Below, piece after piece: positions 42,354 to 53,480 of a DNA stretch of 64,000 bases (position 1 is its first letter; each line of letters opens with the position of its first letter). A model generated the notes under the pieces. It worked only from the letters and a program-made list of their open reading frames with translations. It was not told where the DNA came from and made no database searches. Made by a program: the position numbers and the translations under genes. The DNA comes from Opisthocomus hoazin (taxonomy: Eukaryota; Chordata; Aves; Opisthocomiformes; Opisthocomidae), in NCBI RefSeq assembly GCF_030867145.1, contig NC_134428.1, positions 6,572,001-6,636,000 on the forward strand. The letters are read 5' to 3'.

Positions 42354-43600
42354 TCCTATTACACAGGGAACACTGAAAAAATTACAGCAAACGCAAGTAC
42401 TCTGATGACTGCAGTGGGTGCACCACCCACACCAATTAATACATTCCTTGCATATTTGGCAATTATCTCCCACAACAGCTTTTGTATAACGAAGCAATCT
42501 TGGAGGACACGGTATACGTGATTTTAGAACTGCGTCTGCACAAGAGCAAAGGTCAACTAGCAGACACCATGAAGAAAAGTATGAACCTTCACCTGAGGGC
42601 TCCTGACAACTGCCCAGAGATGCCAATAGGCATGTACAAAGGACATTAATATATATACTCAAAAAGTAATGATTATGTATGAATACTACAGTAAAGAATA
42701 CCTGCTTTCTAGAACTCTAGAGTTAAGTTTTAAAGAGTTAATTATTTTGCTGCTTTCTAGTAATAGATTTTGGGTACCCAGATAGGACCCTGCTCTTGAA
42801 CATCAACGGTCCGAGGGATCGCTGGACCTCCAGCCGGCACCAAGGGATTCTCAGGGAGAACCTCTGATCCCTGGACCAAAAAAGTTCTGAGCACGAACCA
42901 TTAATAAAGCAAAGGCATTCTTCCAGAATTGTTTCGTGTTGCCTGCTTGTTAGTCATAGTAAAAGCTTCACAGTATTGGGCTAGATCCCTGACAAGAAAA
43001 GAAAGCGTCATTCCTAAAACAGAATTGAAAAGAAAGTACTCTTCCTGAAATGGAGGCTTGGGAGTTTGTCTGTTAAATGTTGAATATTATTGTGAGTCCT
43101 TGTCTGTTCATAAGTCTTTGCAATATTTCGATTTATGCTAAAAACTTAGTGTGCCTGTGTGTGTGTGTGTGGTCGCGACCGTGAACATGTGGTTTTATGT
43201 TACAGTGTTTGTATTTATGTGATCTGATGGATTTATTTGGTTTCTGTGATCTAACGGATTTGTCTGGACTAAGCAACTGGTTTGTGTCTTCTGGTTTGGC
43301 AAGTTCTGCAGGTATTGATTATTTCTGGTTTTTGACTTTTGACTGGTGTATTTGGACTCTGATTTATCAAGACTTCGGAAGCATTTGATGCAGCAGGGAA
43401 TAGATGTGGTGATGTTTGCAGCTTTATGCTTTTGTGTACATTAATTTTAGCCTATATAGTTAATGAGTCATAGTTCTAGATACATTGAACTTAACCTAGG
43501 TGATTAATATGGATAGCCAATACTAAATGTTATGGATGTTTGTATATGTGATGAGTATACCTATAACCCAAGTGCAAATTTACTGAGCTCATATTATTGA
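42354..43600. other. ERV-B post-pol region, LTR-like stretch
   Basis: No coding signature. 42700-42994 looks LTR-like: an ATTAATAAAGC signal at 42900 and an end GATCCCTGACA at 42994, but I found no TG start or duplication, so a further insertion here is only a possibility. A short GT repeat lies at 43152-43171. Confidence 0.4.
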
Positions 43601-45430
43601 TACACTGTTATTTCGACGCCTGACATGGTGAGATGCATCCCCTCCAATTGACAATAATGATATGTTATGGTCAGGCGATACTTTGGTCCCACCATCCACA
43701 CAGGAAGAAAATTGGACACAAATAAATCAACCTACACCCACATGCTAGTATTGTAGTTTGTGTGGGCCTCTGAAAAAGTGATAACAAGCTGAAGGCCAAA
43801 ATTATGTCAGCTCTCAGCAGCAGCAGCAACCTCATCAGCTGACCTGGCATAATGCTGATATATGACCTAAGGCAAAGATGTAGGACCTAAATGATTCCCA
43901 GCAAAGTGCATTAAGCTGGCGCTAGACAAGCAACAGACAACCACAAAGGACTCTAAAGCGCCTGCTGAACTGTCAGAAGACATTTTGAGTGATAACACAC
44001 TGTTTGATGGCAAGTGATTCGTTTGAGACTGTAAGGAGTGGTGTATCAGGCCTCACTAGGCCGCAAGTGTCTATACATTTAGTCTGTAAGCACTGTTATA
44101 TATTATCGCACATTGTATATTTCGCAAAAGGCATTTGATTTATTTTAATAGTAATTAACACATTTATCGTGCCTTAACACCATTGTGCATTCACTGTAAA
44201 AGAATCGATAGCGTAAGTAAGATCCATTCAATCCGCTGTTTTTCTGTAACACAGACCGGCATATAAGATAGAAATGATAACAATCCTCTTAAGCTTGATT
44301 GGGTGTATGCAAGCAGTATGGGTGCTACCGCAACCAAAATGAGTGTGTGGGTCACGCTAGCAGACCTAACAAGACCAGATACGCTTTGCCTGTCCATAGC
44401 ATCTCCAGGGAACCCCCTTTTCCACATGCCTTGTTAGTGTCCCTTTAGATGCATGGCCCATACCACCGGCACTGACCAGTGTGGTCCCCCCGAACAACGG
44501 CACAGTCACTGATATGTGGGACCTATGGACTGTTCAACCGCCCTTGGCCCAGTTAGAGCCTCAACAGATAGAATTACTTGACTCCATACCAAAGGATTTT
44601 TGTTTTGTTTTTTAGCTATACAAAGAAAAATCAAACACATTCATGGAGCGTTAATACATTGAGCATATCTAAATCAATTAATCAACCACTTGCTTTACCC
44701 CATAAAGTATTTATCATTTGTACGGACCATGCTTAGCCATCCATCCCATCCCATATAAAAGAAGGTCCCTGTAGTCTAGGGAGATTATTCCTTTTAACAC
44801 CAAATCAAATCATGGTAGTTGGCCACTGAAATGCACGATACCGAGGGAAGAGAGCAATTCATGCTTTTACCTCAGATTGCAAACACAATATCAAATTTTA
44901 GAATAGTGGTGAAATAATCACTGCATCATTTTTAGCCCCCAGGACTGCAGCCTTTCAGGCTCTAGTTGCCCTGATGAAACTGGGATATGCATTAATCAAG
45001 AAGACTAATGCTACTTCTTAGGCCTTAAGTAGTTTGTTCTTAGATGTTGATTTGGTTAGACACGCGACTTTACAAAATCGTGTGGCAATTGATTTTTGCT
45101 TTTAGCACAAGGACATGGTTGTGAAGATTTCGAAGGTATGTGCTGTATGAATTTGTCTGATCACAGTGAGTCCATCCACAAACAGTGACAGTGGCTTAAA
45201 CAGCACACCAACCAAATCCAACAAAATCAAGGGTTTTTTGATGGATTGCTCACCTCGCTCTTTAGTAATTTGCCCGCGTGGCTTAAAGCGTTAATTGTAG
45301 AAGGTTTGCGTATATGTATCGTGCTGATTGTTGTTGGAGTTATAATATGTATTTGCTTTAACTGTCTTGTAAAGGCTATTTCCAGGATAATAGACTATAC
45401 CTGGCTTGCTCAAAAACAAGAAGGGGGAAT
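43601..45430 (+). pseudogene. ERV-B env remnant
   Basis: Envelope glycoprotein remains, interrupted by many stops. The surface-subunit part is only suggested (about 44440-44830). The transmembrane subunit is clearer: a Cys-x6-Cys-Cys at 45120-45146 and, in a different frame from 45246, a hydrophobic anchor LRICIVLIVVGVIICICF followed by a short cytoplasmic tail that runs into the LTR. Cys-x6-Cys-Cys is typical of gamma- and D-type envelopes. The gene is not functional. Confidence 0.65.
45413..45429 (+). promoter_or_regulatory. ERV-B polypurine tract
   Basis: AAAACAAGAAGGGGGAA immediately upstream of the 3' LTR, the expected plus-strand primer of reverse transcription. Confidence 0.8.
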
Positions 45431-45847
45431 TGTGGAGTCCTGGCTGGACGAGAGAGGACATAGTCTGGTGCCTTGAGCAACCCAGGCTTTATCCCAGAGA
45501 TAGACCTGGAAAGCAGCGAACGCGGAACCCTGCTGAGAAAGTAAAGTGGCGAACACGGAACACTGGCGCCACGGGACTGCTACGTCGCCGTTTCCTGCCG
45601 CATCACCGTTTCCTGCCGCGTCACCGCTTCCAGCCACAGTGCTGCTTCCGCATTGAGAGATGAAGTTTTGCACCAATCACAGCGAGTTATAGCAGTTTTG
45701 CCTATATATAGTTAAGAGTAACTAACCAATTAGAAGTTGTAATTGCTTTGCTATATAAACCTTGTTTTGATGACTAATAAAGGAGAACGATCTTACCCAC
45801 ATTGGGATCATATCGTTACTACCGTTTTCTGAGTTCCCACTCCGACA
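45431..45847 (+). repeat. ERV-B 3' LTR (417 bp)
   Basis: TGTGGAGTCCTGG to CACTCCGACA, followed by the AGACTC duplication (45848-45853). Same control elements as the 5' LTR but fewer 18 bp units. Confidence 0.95.
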
Positions 45848-45853
45848 AGACTC

Positions 45854-46497
45854 CAGCACGTTGCAGTGATTTGTGTCTCTCTGGAGTTCCCAGGGTGGCA
45901 GAACACTTTTTGCAGATATTTTACTAGATTGTCCGGATTCTGCACTTGCTCAGGGGTGAGTTTCAAAAACACCAGGGGTGCCCACTGCCCTAGGTACTTG
46001 CCCATGCTGTCCCACACACCCAGCCACTCACAGCTATCCAGCCCCAGGGCAGGTCTCTGCACGATATTCTTAACTACTTGTTTAACCCTAAAAAAGACCC
46101 AAAACCCATTCAGGAGGCAGAACAAAAGGAGGATGCTGGCCTGAGCATCCCACAGGTACTCGAAATTCTCAAAAGCCGTTAGGATCAGCCTGAAGGAGAG
46201 AGGTGGGGTGAAAGAGTGGGGGAAGGTATCCCCTATGGTTTTCCCCACAGATTGGGTTTGATTATTAACAAATTCTAAGACATAGGATTTGAGGTACAGA
46301 AATGACCGCAGTGCCGCATGCAAACACAAGCCTAATTTCACGCACAGTGATGCTATCGTGTCATAAGTCAATATCGTACAGTACAGCAAAATTATCATCC
46401 TGACCTTTTTCCCAGCGATGATGAACAGCACGGCAGTGCATACATACTGCAAATAAGGATTGAAATACCACAGCCATCTGATCAAATTCAGCAACAT
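45854..46497 (-). pseudogene. ERV-A 5' ORF / gag N-terminal part, membrane-rich
   Basis: Open from Met at 46497 (MLLNLIRWLWYFNPYLQYVC) to the ERV-B insertion, about 215 codons without a stop. Hydrophobic segments near residues 10-28, 33-55 and 120-140 (ASILLLFCLLNGFWVFFRV) look membrane-spanning. A soluble part with LTPEQVQNPDNLVKYLQ and CHPGNSRETQITATCWSL follows. Allowing for the AGACTC duplication, the frame leads directly into the gag part at 37641. It is the first ORF after the primer site, where Gag starts in retroviruses, but Gag normally lacks several membrane segments. I do not recognise the domain. Confidence 0.7.
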
Positions 46498-46604
46498 TTT
46501 TTACCGGCGACTATTTAACTAACTCAGTAAATGCGTATAACAAAATTTAACAAAATCTAAGAAAGTTGTTTTAACACCCGCTGCTCAGCCCTGCCGTTGT
46601 CCCT

Positions 46605-46624
46605 GCCCCACGCTTGGGCGTCAA
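46605..46624 (-). promoter_or_regulatory. ERV-A primer-binding site, tRNA-Lys-like
   Basis: Minus strand TTGACGCCCAAGCGTGGGGC, seven bases from the LTR end, resembles the Lys primer site TGGCGCCCAACGTGGGGC with one substitution and one added base. The match is imperfect, and a different tRNA is possible. Confidence 0.55.
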
Positions 46625-46630
46625 ATTTAA

Positions 46631-47034
46631 TGTTATGGTTTGGCTGCAGCCGGCAACAAAAGCGCCACGCGGCCGCAGCTCCACCCGCCGGGGCACGGAG
46701 GAGAATGGACAGAACCAGCAGAACCTGGTGGTGGGGGTAAGGGCAGTGTAACAGAGCAGCGAACAGAAGGAACAGGAACAGCAGCGACACCGCTGAGGGG
46801 AAAACACAACACAAACCGCACGACCCACAGAGCCGCTCTCCCGGACCGGACCGGCGCCCGCGCTCCTGAGCCGTGAGTGAGTTCAGGCTCCCCGCTCCCC
46901 CCCACCGGAACCCAGTATGGTGGCACATGGTATGGAATACCCTGCTCTGTCTGGCCAGGGGGGGTCAGCCCCCCAGCTGTGCCCCTTCCTGGAGTCCAGT
47001 GAAAATTCACCCTGTCCTGACCAAACCCAGGACA
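46631..47034 (-). repeat. ERV-A 5' LTR (family LTR-B)
   Basis: 404 bp, TGTTATGGTTTGGCTGCAGC at the window-left edge to CAAACCCAGGACA at the right. It differs clearly more from its partner at 32227 than the two ERV-B LTRs differ from each other, which fits ERV-A being older. Confidence 0.92.
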
Positions 47035-47640
47035 ATGATTCTACGATTGTCTGATTCTAAACTCTCTAGAAATTTCAGATTTGTGAAGAATCAGGTAGAA
47101 AGGGAAATGCACAGTTGCCAAGTGGCAGCCTCATCTTACAAGGACAGTTAAGAAACTTCAACTGCTATTTCTTTTTCTTTTCCAACAGTCCACACAAATT
47201 TAGGATTTATATAATTCACAGACATTTTTTTTTTTCAGCTACTTCTGTTCTGTGGGCTGCTTGTAAATTTGCAGATTTACTTCATTCGGATGCAAAATTA
47301 CTTGATTAAATTAATGCTGTAATTCTGAGTATGTCCTTGTCATTTGAGGTGAGTTCTCAGGATGGAGGCCTGGCCTTGTCAACACGCAGGTGAAAAAAAC
47401 ATAGCATAGAATAGAATAATTTCATTTGGAAGGGACCAACAATGACCATCCCGCCCAACTGCATGACCCCTGCAGGGCTGAGCAAAGGTCAAACCGTGTC
47501 ACTGAGGGCATTGCCCAAAGGGCTCCTGGGCACTTACAGGCCAGGGGCACCGACCGCCTCTCAGGCAGCCTTTTCCACCGCCCGGTCGCCCTCTCGGTGC
47601 AGAAACGGATCCTCATGCCCAGCTGAACTCGCCCTGACGC
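47035..47640 (-). mobile_element. CR1 3'-end fragments
   Basis: 47405-47640 is the reverse complement of a CR1 3' part: AGAATAGAATAATTTCATTTGGAAGGGACC, then ACTGCATGACCCCTGCAGGGCTG. A few tail-like bases (ATGATTCTACGATTGTCTGATTC) at 47035-47060 touch the ERV-A LTR. 47060-47400 in between is unassigned. Confidence 0.75.
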
Positions 47641-48242
47641 AACTCTGAGCAGGGCAGGTCTGGCCCCATCTCAGCAGGGCGGGCAGCATCAGGAAGGAGA
47701 TGATGTGCAGGAGCTGTAGGGATGGGGGAGAGCATCAGCCCTGAGACCTCCCTGCTTTGGGGGGGAGACCCCAGCCCCACACCCCTCCGTCCTCACCACC
47801 TCAGGGCAGACGCTGGACGGCAGCCACGTCCTGCCCCTCCTCACCACCCTACAGGCTGCTGCAGGGTCGCTGGGGCTGCGGGGAGGGGATGTGGGGGAGG
47901 CAATGGCCCCAGGGAAAGCATCACCCCGACCCACCCTTGTCCAGCCCACCCCACCCTGGTTGCCTCAGCATCACGGAGACAGGGGGTTCCAGAACACGGG
48001 GACAGCTGCAGGGTGCAGAGCAGACAGAGAGGAGCGCTGGAAGGTGGGAGGAGGGGCCTCGGGCCTGGTCCAGGGGCTGCTCGGCCTCGGGGCAGGCCCC
48101 ACAGGAGCCATGGTGAAGCTGGGCCTGGCTGCAAGCAGGGCCTGCCTCCTTCCCATGTAGTCTTGGCCGGCATAGGTCGGGAGGGCTGTCAGTCTCTTCC
48201 CCTGAGGTGCTGCTGCCTCTGATTGGCCCCCGGGTGGTCAGG
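47641..48242. other. GC-rich unassigned DNA
   Basis: High GC with overlapping ORFs on both strands (up to 166 codons) but no recognisable protein. Could be a diverged exon-intron segment or repeat. Confidence 0.4.
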
Positions 48243-48545
48243 CTACCCCTTCTGGCTGGGAGCTATCTGGAGACATTTGCATTTTCCAAGCAGGGCTGCT
48301 GGAGGCGCCCGGCTAGGAACCCCGGATTACGTTTCAAGTATGAGGTGGCAAGTCAAGCAAGCAGCCCCAGTCTCTGTGCCTCTGTGCAAGCAGTGCCATG
48401 GGCAGATGAGGCTGAGCAGCAGCTTTCCAGGCTAGCCCCTTCTGGCTGAGAGCTATCTGGAGATGTTCGCATTTTCGGAGCAGGGCTGTTGGAGGCGCCT
48501 GGCAGGGTCCCTAGGGCTACATTTGAACTTTAAGGTGGCAAGGAA
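48243..48545. repeat. 187 bp tandem unit, second locus
   Basis: CCCCTTCTGGCTGGGAGCTATCTGGAGA at 48245 recurs at 48436 as CCCCTTCTGGCTGAGAGCTATCTGGAGA. Same unit as 30069-30355, again followed or preceded by A-rich satellite. Confidence 0.85.
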
Positions 48546-49190
48546 ATGAGCGAGATGGAGGAGAGGACAAAAGACTGCTCTGAAGAAGAGGAGATATTCT
48601 GGCAAACCCATAGGTGTACACGCGACTCTCTAGAGACAGAAGTTTGCTGAGGAGACCCTCTAAAGCTTCACGATGAACCAAGAGAATGGGGGGGGGGGGG
48701 TGAAGACACAAAGAAAACCTGAAAAACAACAGGGTATGGGACAAACGAGAAAGAATAAAAAAATATAAATAGAAAAACATATTTTAAAAGTAAATGGGTA
48801 CAAGGCAGAGCAGAAAAAAGCTAAAACATAGGGACAGAAAACTAGATAAAAGTAGACACGGGAAAAAAATATGAAAAATGAAGGCATTAAAGGAAAAAAA
48901 CTAAAAATAGGGACAACAAACTAAATAAATGGAGACATAGAAAGGAAATTGATAAATGGAAAGAGTACACAACAAACAAGAAAGAAAAAGTAGGAACAGG
49001 AACTTGGCAAAAGCAGACGTACAAAGAAACTGTAAAAAGCAACAAGATTAAAGAAAATAATGAAAAAAATAAAAAACAGGAACATCAAACTAAATGAATA
49101 AAGACATAGCAACAAAATTTTAAAAGCAACAGGGGACAGCACAGACTAGAATTAAATAACAAGTAAAGACAGTGAACTGGATAAAAGAAG
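48546..49190. repeat. 84-85 bp A-rich satellite, array 1
   Basis: Anchor AACTAGATAAAAGTAGACA-type recurs near 48849, 48920, 49005, 49090 and 49176, spacing about 72-85. Contains a G11 run at 48690. Interrupted at 49196 by a solo LTR. Confidence 0.85.
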
Positions 49191-49195
49191 ATATA

Positions 49196-49845
49196 TGTTC
49201 TGGTTTGGCTGGGACAGAGTTAATTTCCCTCCTGGTAGCTGCTGTGTTTTGGATTTAGCACGAGAAAAATGCTGAGAACGCTGATGGTTTTAGTTGTTGC
49301 TATGAAATCAAGGGCTTTTTCCAGTTTCTCATATCCAGCTCATGATCAGGTGTGCAGGAGCCGAGAGGGAGCGCAGCCAGACAGATAGCCAAGCTTCCCA
49401 ATGGAAATATTCCATACGATAGAGGTCGTTCTCAGTTTATGAAGGAGGGATGGTCGGGGTTGGGAAGCTATCTGCTTTCCCATTTCCCTGAGTTCAAATC
49501 CTCTCTGATCCAGAAGTTTGAAGTTTTTCTGGGAGTTTGGTCTTTTTTGGGAGTTTTGTGAAATTTGCAAAACTCGTGAGTTTGGTGCTCTGTGTCACTG
49601 CTCAGGCACTGGCTGTGAATCAGTCATCAAGCGGTTAGAAAAACTGTATTGTGTATAGTTTTCACTGCATATTCATCATCATTATCTTTAGTATTTAATT
49701 TATTATCTTTTTCAACTGTCTTTATCTCAAGTGACGAGTTTCCCCTTTGGTCTGTTTCTCCTCCCCACCCCGCTAAGCGTAAGGGGAGGGGTGAGTGAGT
49801 GGCCATCTAGCATTTAGTTGCCAGTTGCCAGGTTAAACTATGACA
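49196..49845 (+). mobile_element. Solo LTR (family LTR-A), 650 bp
   Basis: TGTTCTGGTTTGGCTGGGAC at the start, TTAAACTATGACA at the end, flanked by a perfect 5 bp duplication ATATA (49191-49195 and 49846-49850). Five-base duplications fit ERVL/class III elements. It is inserted in the 84 bp satellite, which continues on both sides. It serves here as the reference for the two minus-strand fragments at 21200 and 26818 and the partial copy at 63131. Confidence 0.93.
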
Positions 49846-49850
49846 ATATA

Positions 49851-52800
49851 GAAGAAATTAAAAGCAACATGACACAGGACAAAGAGGAGACAATAAAAAA
49901 AATAGGGTTAGGCATCTTGATAAAAGTAGACATAGAAAGAAAATGTTTAAATGTGACCACATAGAGGACAGATAGGAAAAAAATAAATAGAGAGCTAAAA
50001 ATATATGAAAGCGAACATAGAAACAAAAATGCAGAGGTGGAGACATTAAGAGAAAAACAAAACTTAAAACAGCAAAAAAAATAAACAGCCAAGAGACACA
50101 GAAGGAACATTATAAAAGCAACTGGGTACGGGACAGATTAGTATGAATGAAAAAATAAGGATGGCGCACTAGGTAAAAACAGATGAGAGAATAAAATTTT
50201 AAAGCCAGGACAGACAGGAAACAAAAAAAAAAAAGTGAGACACACCTTGATAAAAGCAGACAGAGAACAAAAACTTTAAAAGCAACAGGATACAGAAAAA
50301 ACAACAAACAGGGAGAGAAAATCAGATAAAAGCACACTGAGGAACAGAATTTAAAAAATAAAAAGAATTATGAGAGTAAAAAACTGAAAAATAGGGACAG
50401 CAAACAAGATAAAAGTAGACATAGACAATTTTAGCAACAATGCAGTTCATGAAAGACAGGAGAGAATAAAAAATTCAAAAGAGGCACTGGATAAAATTAG
50501 ACCTAGAAAAACCATTTTAAAAGCGACTGGATTAAGGAAATTAAAAAAAAAAATAAATAAGCACAGCTAACTAAAATGGAGACATATTAAAAAAAAATTT
50601 AAAACCAACAGAATACACAACAGATAAGACAGAATTAAAACTAGGGATGGGAGCTTGATAAAAGTAGACATAAAAAGAAAACTTTAAAGGTGACTGCACT
50701 AAGGAAAGACAACAAACCATGAAAAAAAAAAGCAGTGAATGGGATAAAGGACATGGATAGGGTATTTGAAAAAAAAAGGATTACGAAGGAAAAAAAATTG
50801 AAAAACCAGGACAGCAAAGCAAAACATACAGGAAGACAGTGTAAGAAGCAAAGGTGAAAGGGTCAGACAAGTAAAACATTACAAAATAAAGACTGTTAAC
50901 TGGATAAAAGATGACACAAGAAAATACTACAAGTGACTGGGATTAGGAAAATAAAGGAAAACAATGAAAAAACAAGGACAGCAAACTAAAACAGAAACAT
51001 AGAAAGTAAATTTGAAAAGCTATGGGGATTAAGAGAGGAAAGGATTAAAACAGAGAAACAGAAAACTAAATAAAAGTAGATGTAAAAAAAAATATTTAAA
51101 CCACAGGATGAAGAGAGAAAAAAATAAAAAATAAGGACAGCAAACTAAAGACATAGCAAGCGTATGATAAAAGCGACAGTAGAAATGACACAGAAGAAAA
51201 ATACGCTACAGGGACAGGAAGCTTGAGAAAAGTAGACATAGAAACAAAATTTGAAAATCCAAGGGAACATGGGAGGAAAGAGTTAAAAAATAGGGAGAGT
51301 GAGCTAAATAAAGGAAGACATAGAAAAAATATTTAAAAAGCAAGGGCACTAAGGAAATGCGAGAAATAATTTGAAAAAGACAGCGGATGGAAAAAAGGTA
51401 GGTGTGGAATAAAGATTCTTAAAACCTCTATTCAATAGGGAAATCAAGGGAAAAATTAAAAATAGGGACAATGAGGTAAAACAGATGTAGAAAATTTTTC
51501 AAAGTCACATCGCTAAGGAAACACAAATAATTAAAGAAATAACAGCCAAATAAAGACAGCAAACAGGATAACTAAAAAACTCTAAAAAGCTATTTGGATT
51601 AGGGAAATAAGGAAACTTCAAAAGAAGTGACAGCAAAGTAAAAAGGAGACATAGCAAGAATATCTAAAAAGTGAGGATGCTAAGGAAAGAGAAGAAATAA
51701 TTGAAAATAAAGGTATGAAAGGGGAAAAAAGTGGACACAGACAGAAGATTTAAAATGCGAGATGGGGTTGAGAAATAAAGGTAAAAATCAAAAAACAGGG
51801 ACAGCCAAGTGAAATGTTAAAATAAAGATAAAAATTTTAAAATTGGGACAGCGAACTAAAACAGATGTAGAAGAAAATTTAAAAGCGACAGCACTAAGGA
51901 AAGAGAAGTAGTTTAAAGAAAAAAAGCAAAGACAAGACAGCAAAGGGGATAAAAGTAGAAAATTCACCAAGCCACAGGGTTTAGGGAAATAAACAGAAAA
52001 AATTAAGAAATGGGAACAGCAAACTAAAACAGATGTAGAAAAAATTTAAAAAGCAACAGCACTACGGAAAGACAAGAAATAATTTTTAAACAATAGCAAA
52101 GGGAGTAAAAGTAGGCATAGAAAGAACATTAAAAAAGTGAGGGAGATTAAGGAAATAAAGGAAAAAATTAAAATATCAGAATGGCAAAAGAAGAGAGATG
52201 TACACAAAAAAAATTTAAAAAGCCAGAGGGCTAAGGAAAGACAAGTAATAATTTATAAAAGAGACAGCAAACTGATAAGAAGTGGACACAGAAAGAATTT
52301 TTTTTTTTAAAAAAGAAGCCATAGAAAGAACTTTTAAAAAGCGACAGGCACAAGGGCAACTAAGTTAAAGTATTCAGAAATAGGGACAGCAAACCAAAAT
52401 CTACGTAGAAAAAAAATTTAATAAGCAAGGTCGCCAAGGAAAGACAAGACATGTTTATAAGAAATAACAGCGAAAGAACTAAAATTTGAAAAGTACCGGG
52501 TATTAGGGAAAGAAACAAAACTTCAGACAAAGTGGCAGCAAAATAAAATGGAGGCATGGAAAAAAAACCTACAAAGGGAAGGCACTAAGGGAAGAGAAGC
52601 AAGAGGGGGTTATAGAAATAAAAGAAAAAAAAAAAAAAAAAGGACAGCAAACTGAAACAGGTGCAGAAAGAAAATTTAAACGCAACGGCACTAAGGCAAG
52701 ACAAGAAATAGTTTGAAAAAACAGCAAAGGGAAGAAAGGTAGGCATACAAAGAACATTGAAAAAGCAATGGAGATTAGGGAAAGAAAGGGAAAAAGTAGG

Positions 52801-53480
52801 GACAGCGAACTAAAAGAGACGGAGAAGGAAAACTGGAAAAAGCAAGAGCACTAAGAAAAGACAAGAAATCATGAAAACACAAAGACAGTGAAATAAAGAT
52901 ATCGATCGGGACAAAAGCAGACAAATTTTAAAAGCAACAGCAAGTAAGGACATAAGGAAAAAACTTAAAAGTCGCAATGGCAAACTAAAAAGGAAATGCA
53001 GAAAGAAAATCTGAAGAGCAATGGCACGGAAGAAATAAGAAATCATTCTGAAAAGACAGCAAATAGGACGAAGTTAGGTGAAGAACAAAAATGGAGAGAG
53101 CCACAAGCATTAGGGAAATAAAGCAAAAAATTAAAAAGTAGCTACAGCAAACGAAAAGACAGACGTAGAAGCATAATCTAAAAAGCAAGAGCACTAAGAC
53201 AGACAAGAAATAACGAAGAAATAAAGGTAAACAAATACAGACCATGAACGGGATAGAAGTAGACAGGAAACTTTTAAAGCAATGGTGTCGCAGGAAATGA
53301 GGAAACAAAAATTTAAAAATAGCAATGGCAAAATAAAACAAAAATAGAGACAGAAAATCTAAAAAATTATGGCAAAAAAGCAAGAGAACAAATCATTTTC
53401 AAAGGGCAGCAAAGGGAAAAATGTAGGCATAGAAAAATCTATTCCAAGACAAAGGGATGAGCAAGGGATGGTGCCTGACG
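49851..53480. repeat. 84-85 bp A-rich satellite, array 2 (3.6 kb)
   Basis: Diverged tandem units with recurring blocks GGGACAGCAAACTAAAA, GATAAAAGTAGACATAGAAAGAAAATTTAAAA and GCAACAG-CTAAGGAAAGA. The minus strand is T-rich and gives hydrophobic nonsense ORFs. No gene lies within. Confidence 0.9.

Larger units (their letters stand above)
37648..45847 (+). mobile_element. ERV-B: provirus with initiator-tRNA-Met primer site
   Basis: Plus-strand provirus of 8.2 kb with 5' LTR 37648-38118, primer site 38121-38138, gag, pol and env remains, polypurine tract 45413-45429 and 3' LTR 45431-45847. It sits in ERV-A gag with a perfect 6 bp duplication AGACTC. Gag, RNase H and integrase have a betaretrovirus-like layout, while the TM part of env has a gamma/D-type Cys-x6-Cys-Cys. 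Part of pro and the N-terminal RT cannot be found, so an internal deletion is likely. The LTRs differ at about 18 positions over 417 aligned bases by eye, plus three extra 18 bp units in the 5' LTR. Confidence 0.92.
32227..47034 (-). mobile_element. ERV-A: ERVL-like provirus, split by ERV-B
   Basis: Minus-strand provirus: 5' LTR 47034-46631, primer site, gag, PR, RT, RNase H, IN, 3' LTR 32633-32227. Without the nested ERV-B it is about 6.6 kb. I found no env, as expected for the ERVL-type (class III) group. All genes are damaged by stops and shifts. A 5/6 base match flanks it (AGGATT 32221-32226 and ATGATT 47035-47040), but sequence outside does not rejoin the 128 bp array, so the target duplication is uncertain. 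Class assignment rests on gag/pol style and absence of env; the Lys-like primer site points elsewhere. Confidence 0.85.

Noticed and set aside
42700-42994. Additional LTR inside ERV-B
   Set aside because: Has AATAAA and a CA end, but no TG start, partner or duplication could be found.
32221-47040. AGGATT / ATGATT as the ERV-A target-site duplication
   Set aside because: Five of six bases match, but the outside sequences do not rejoin, and this LTR family gives a 5 bp duplication at 54661; left as unproven.
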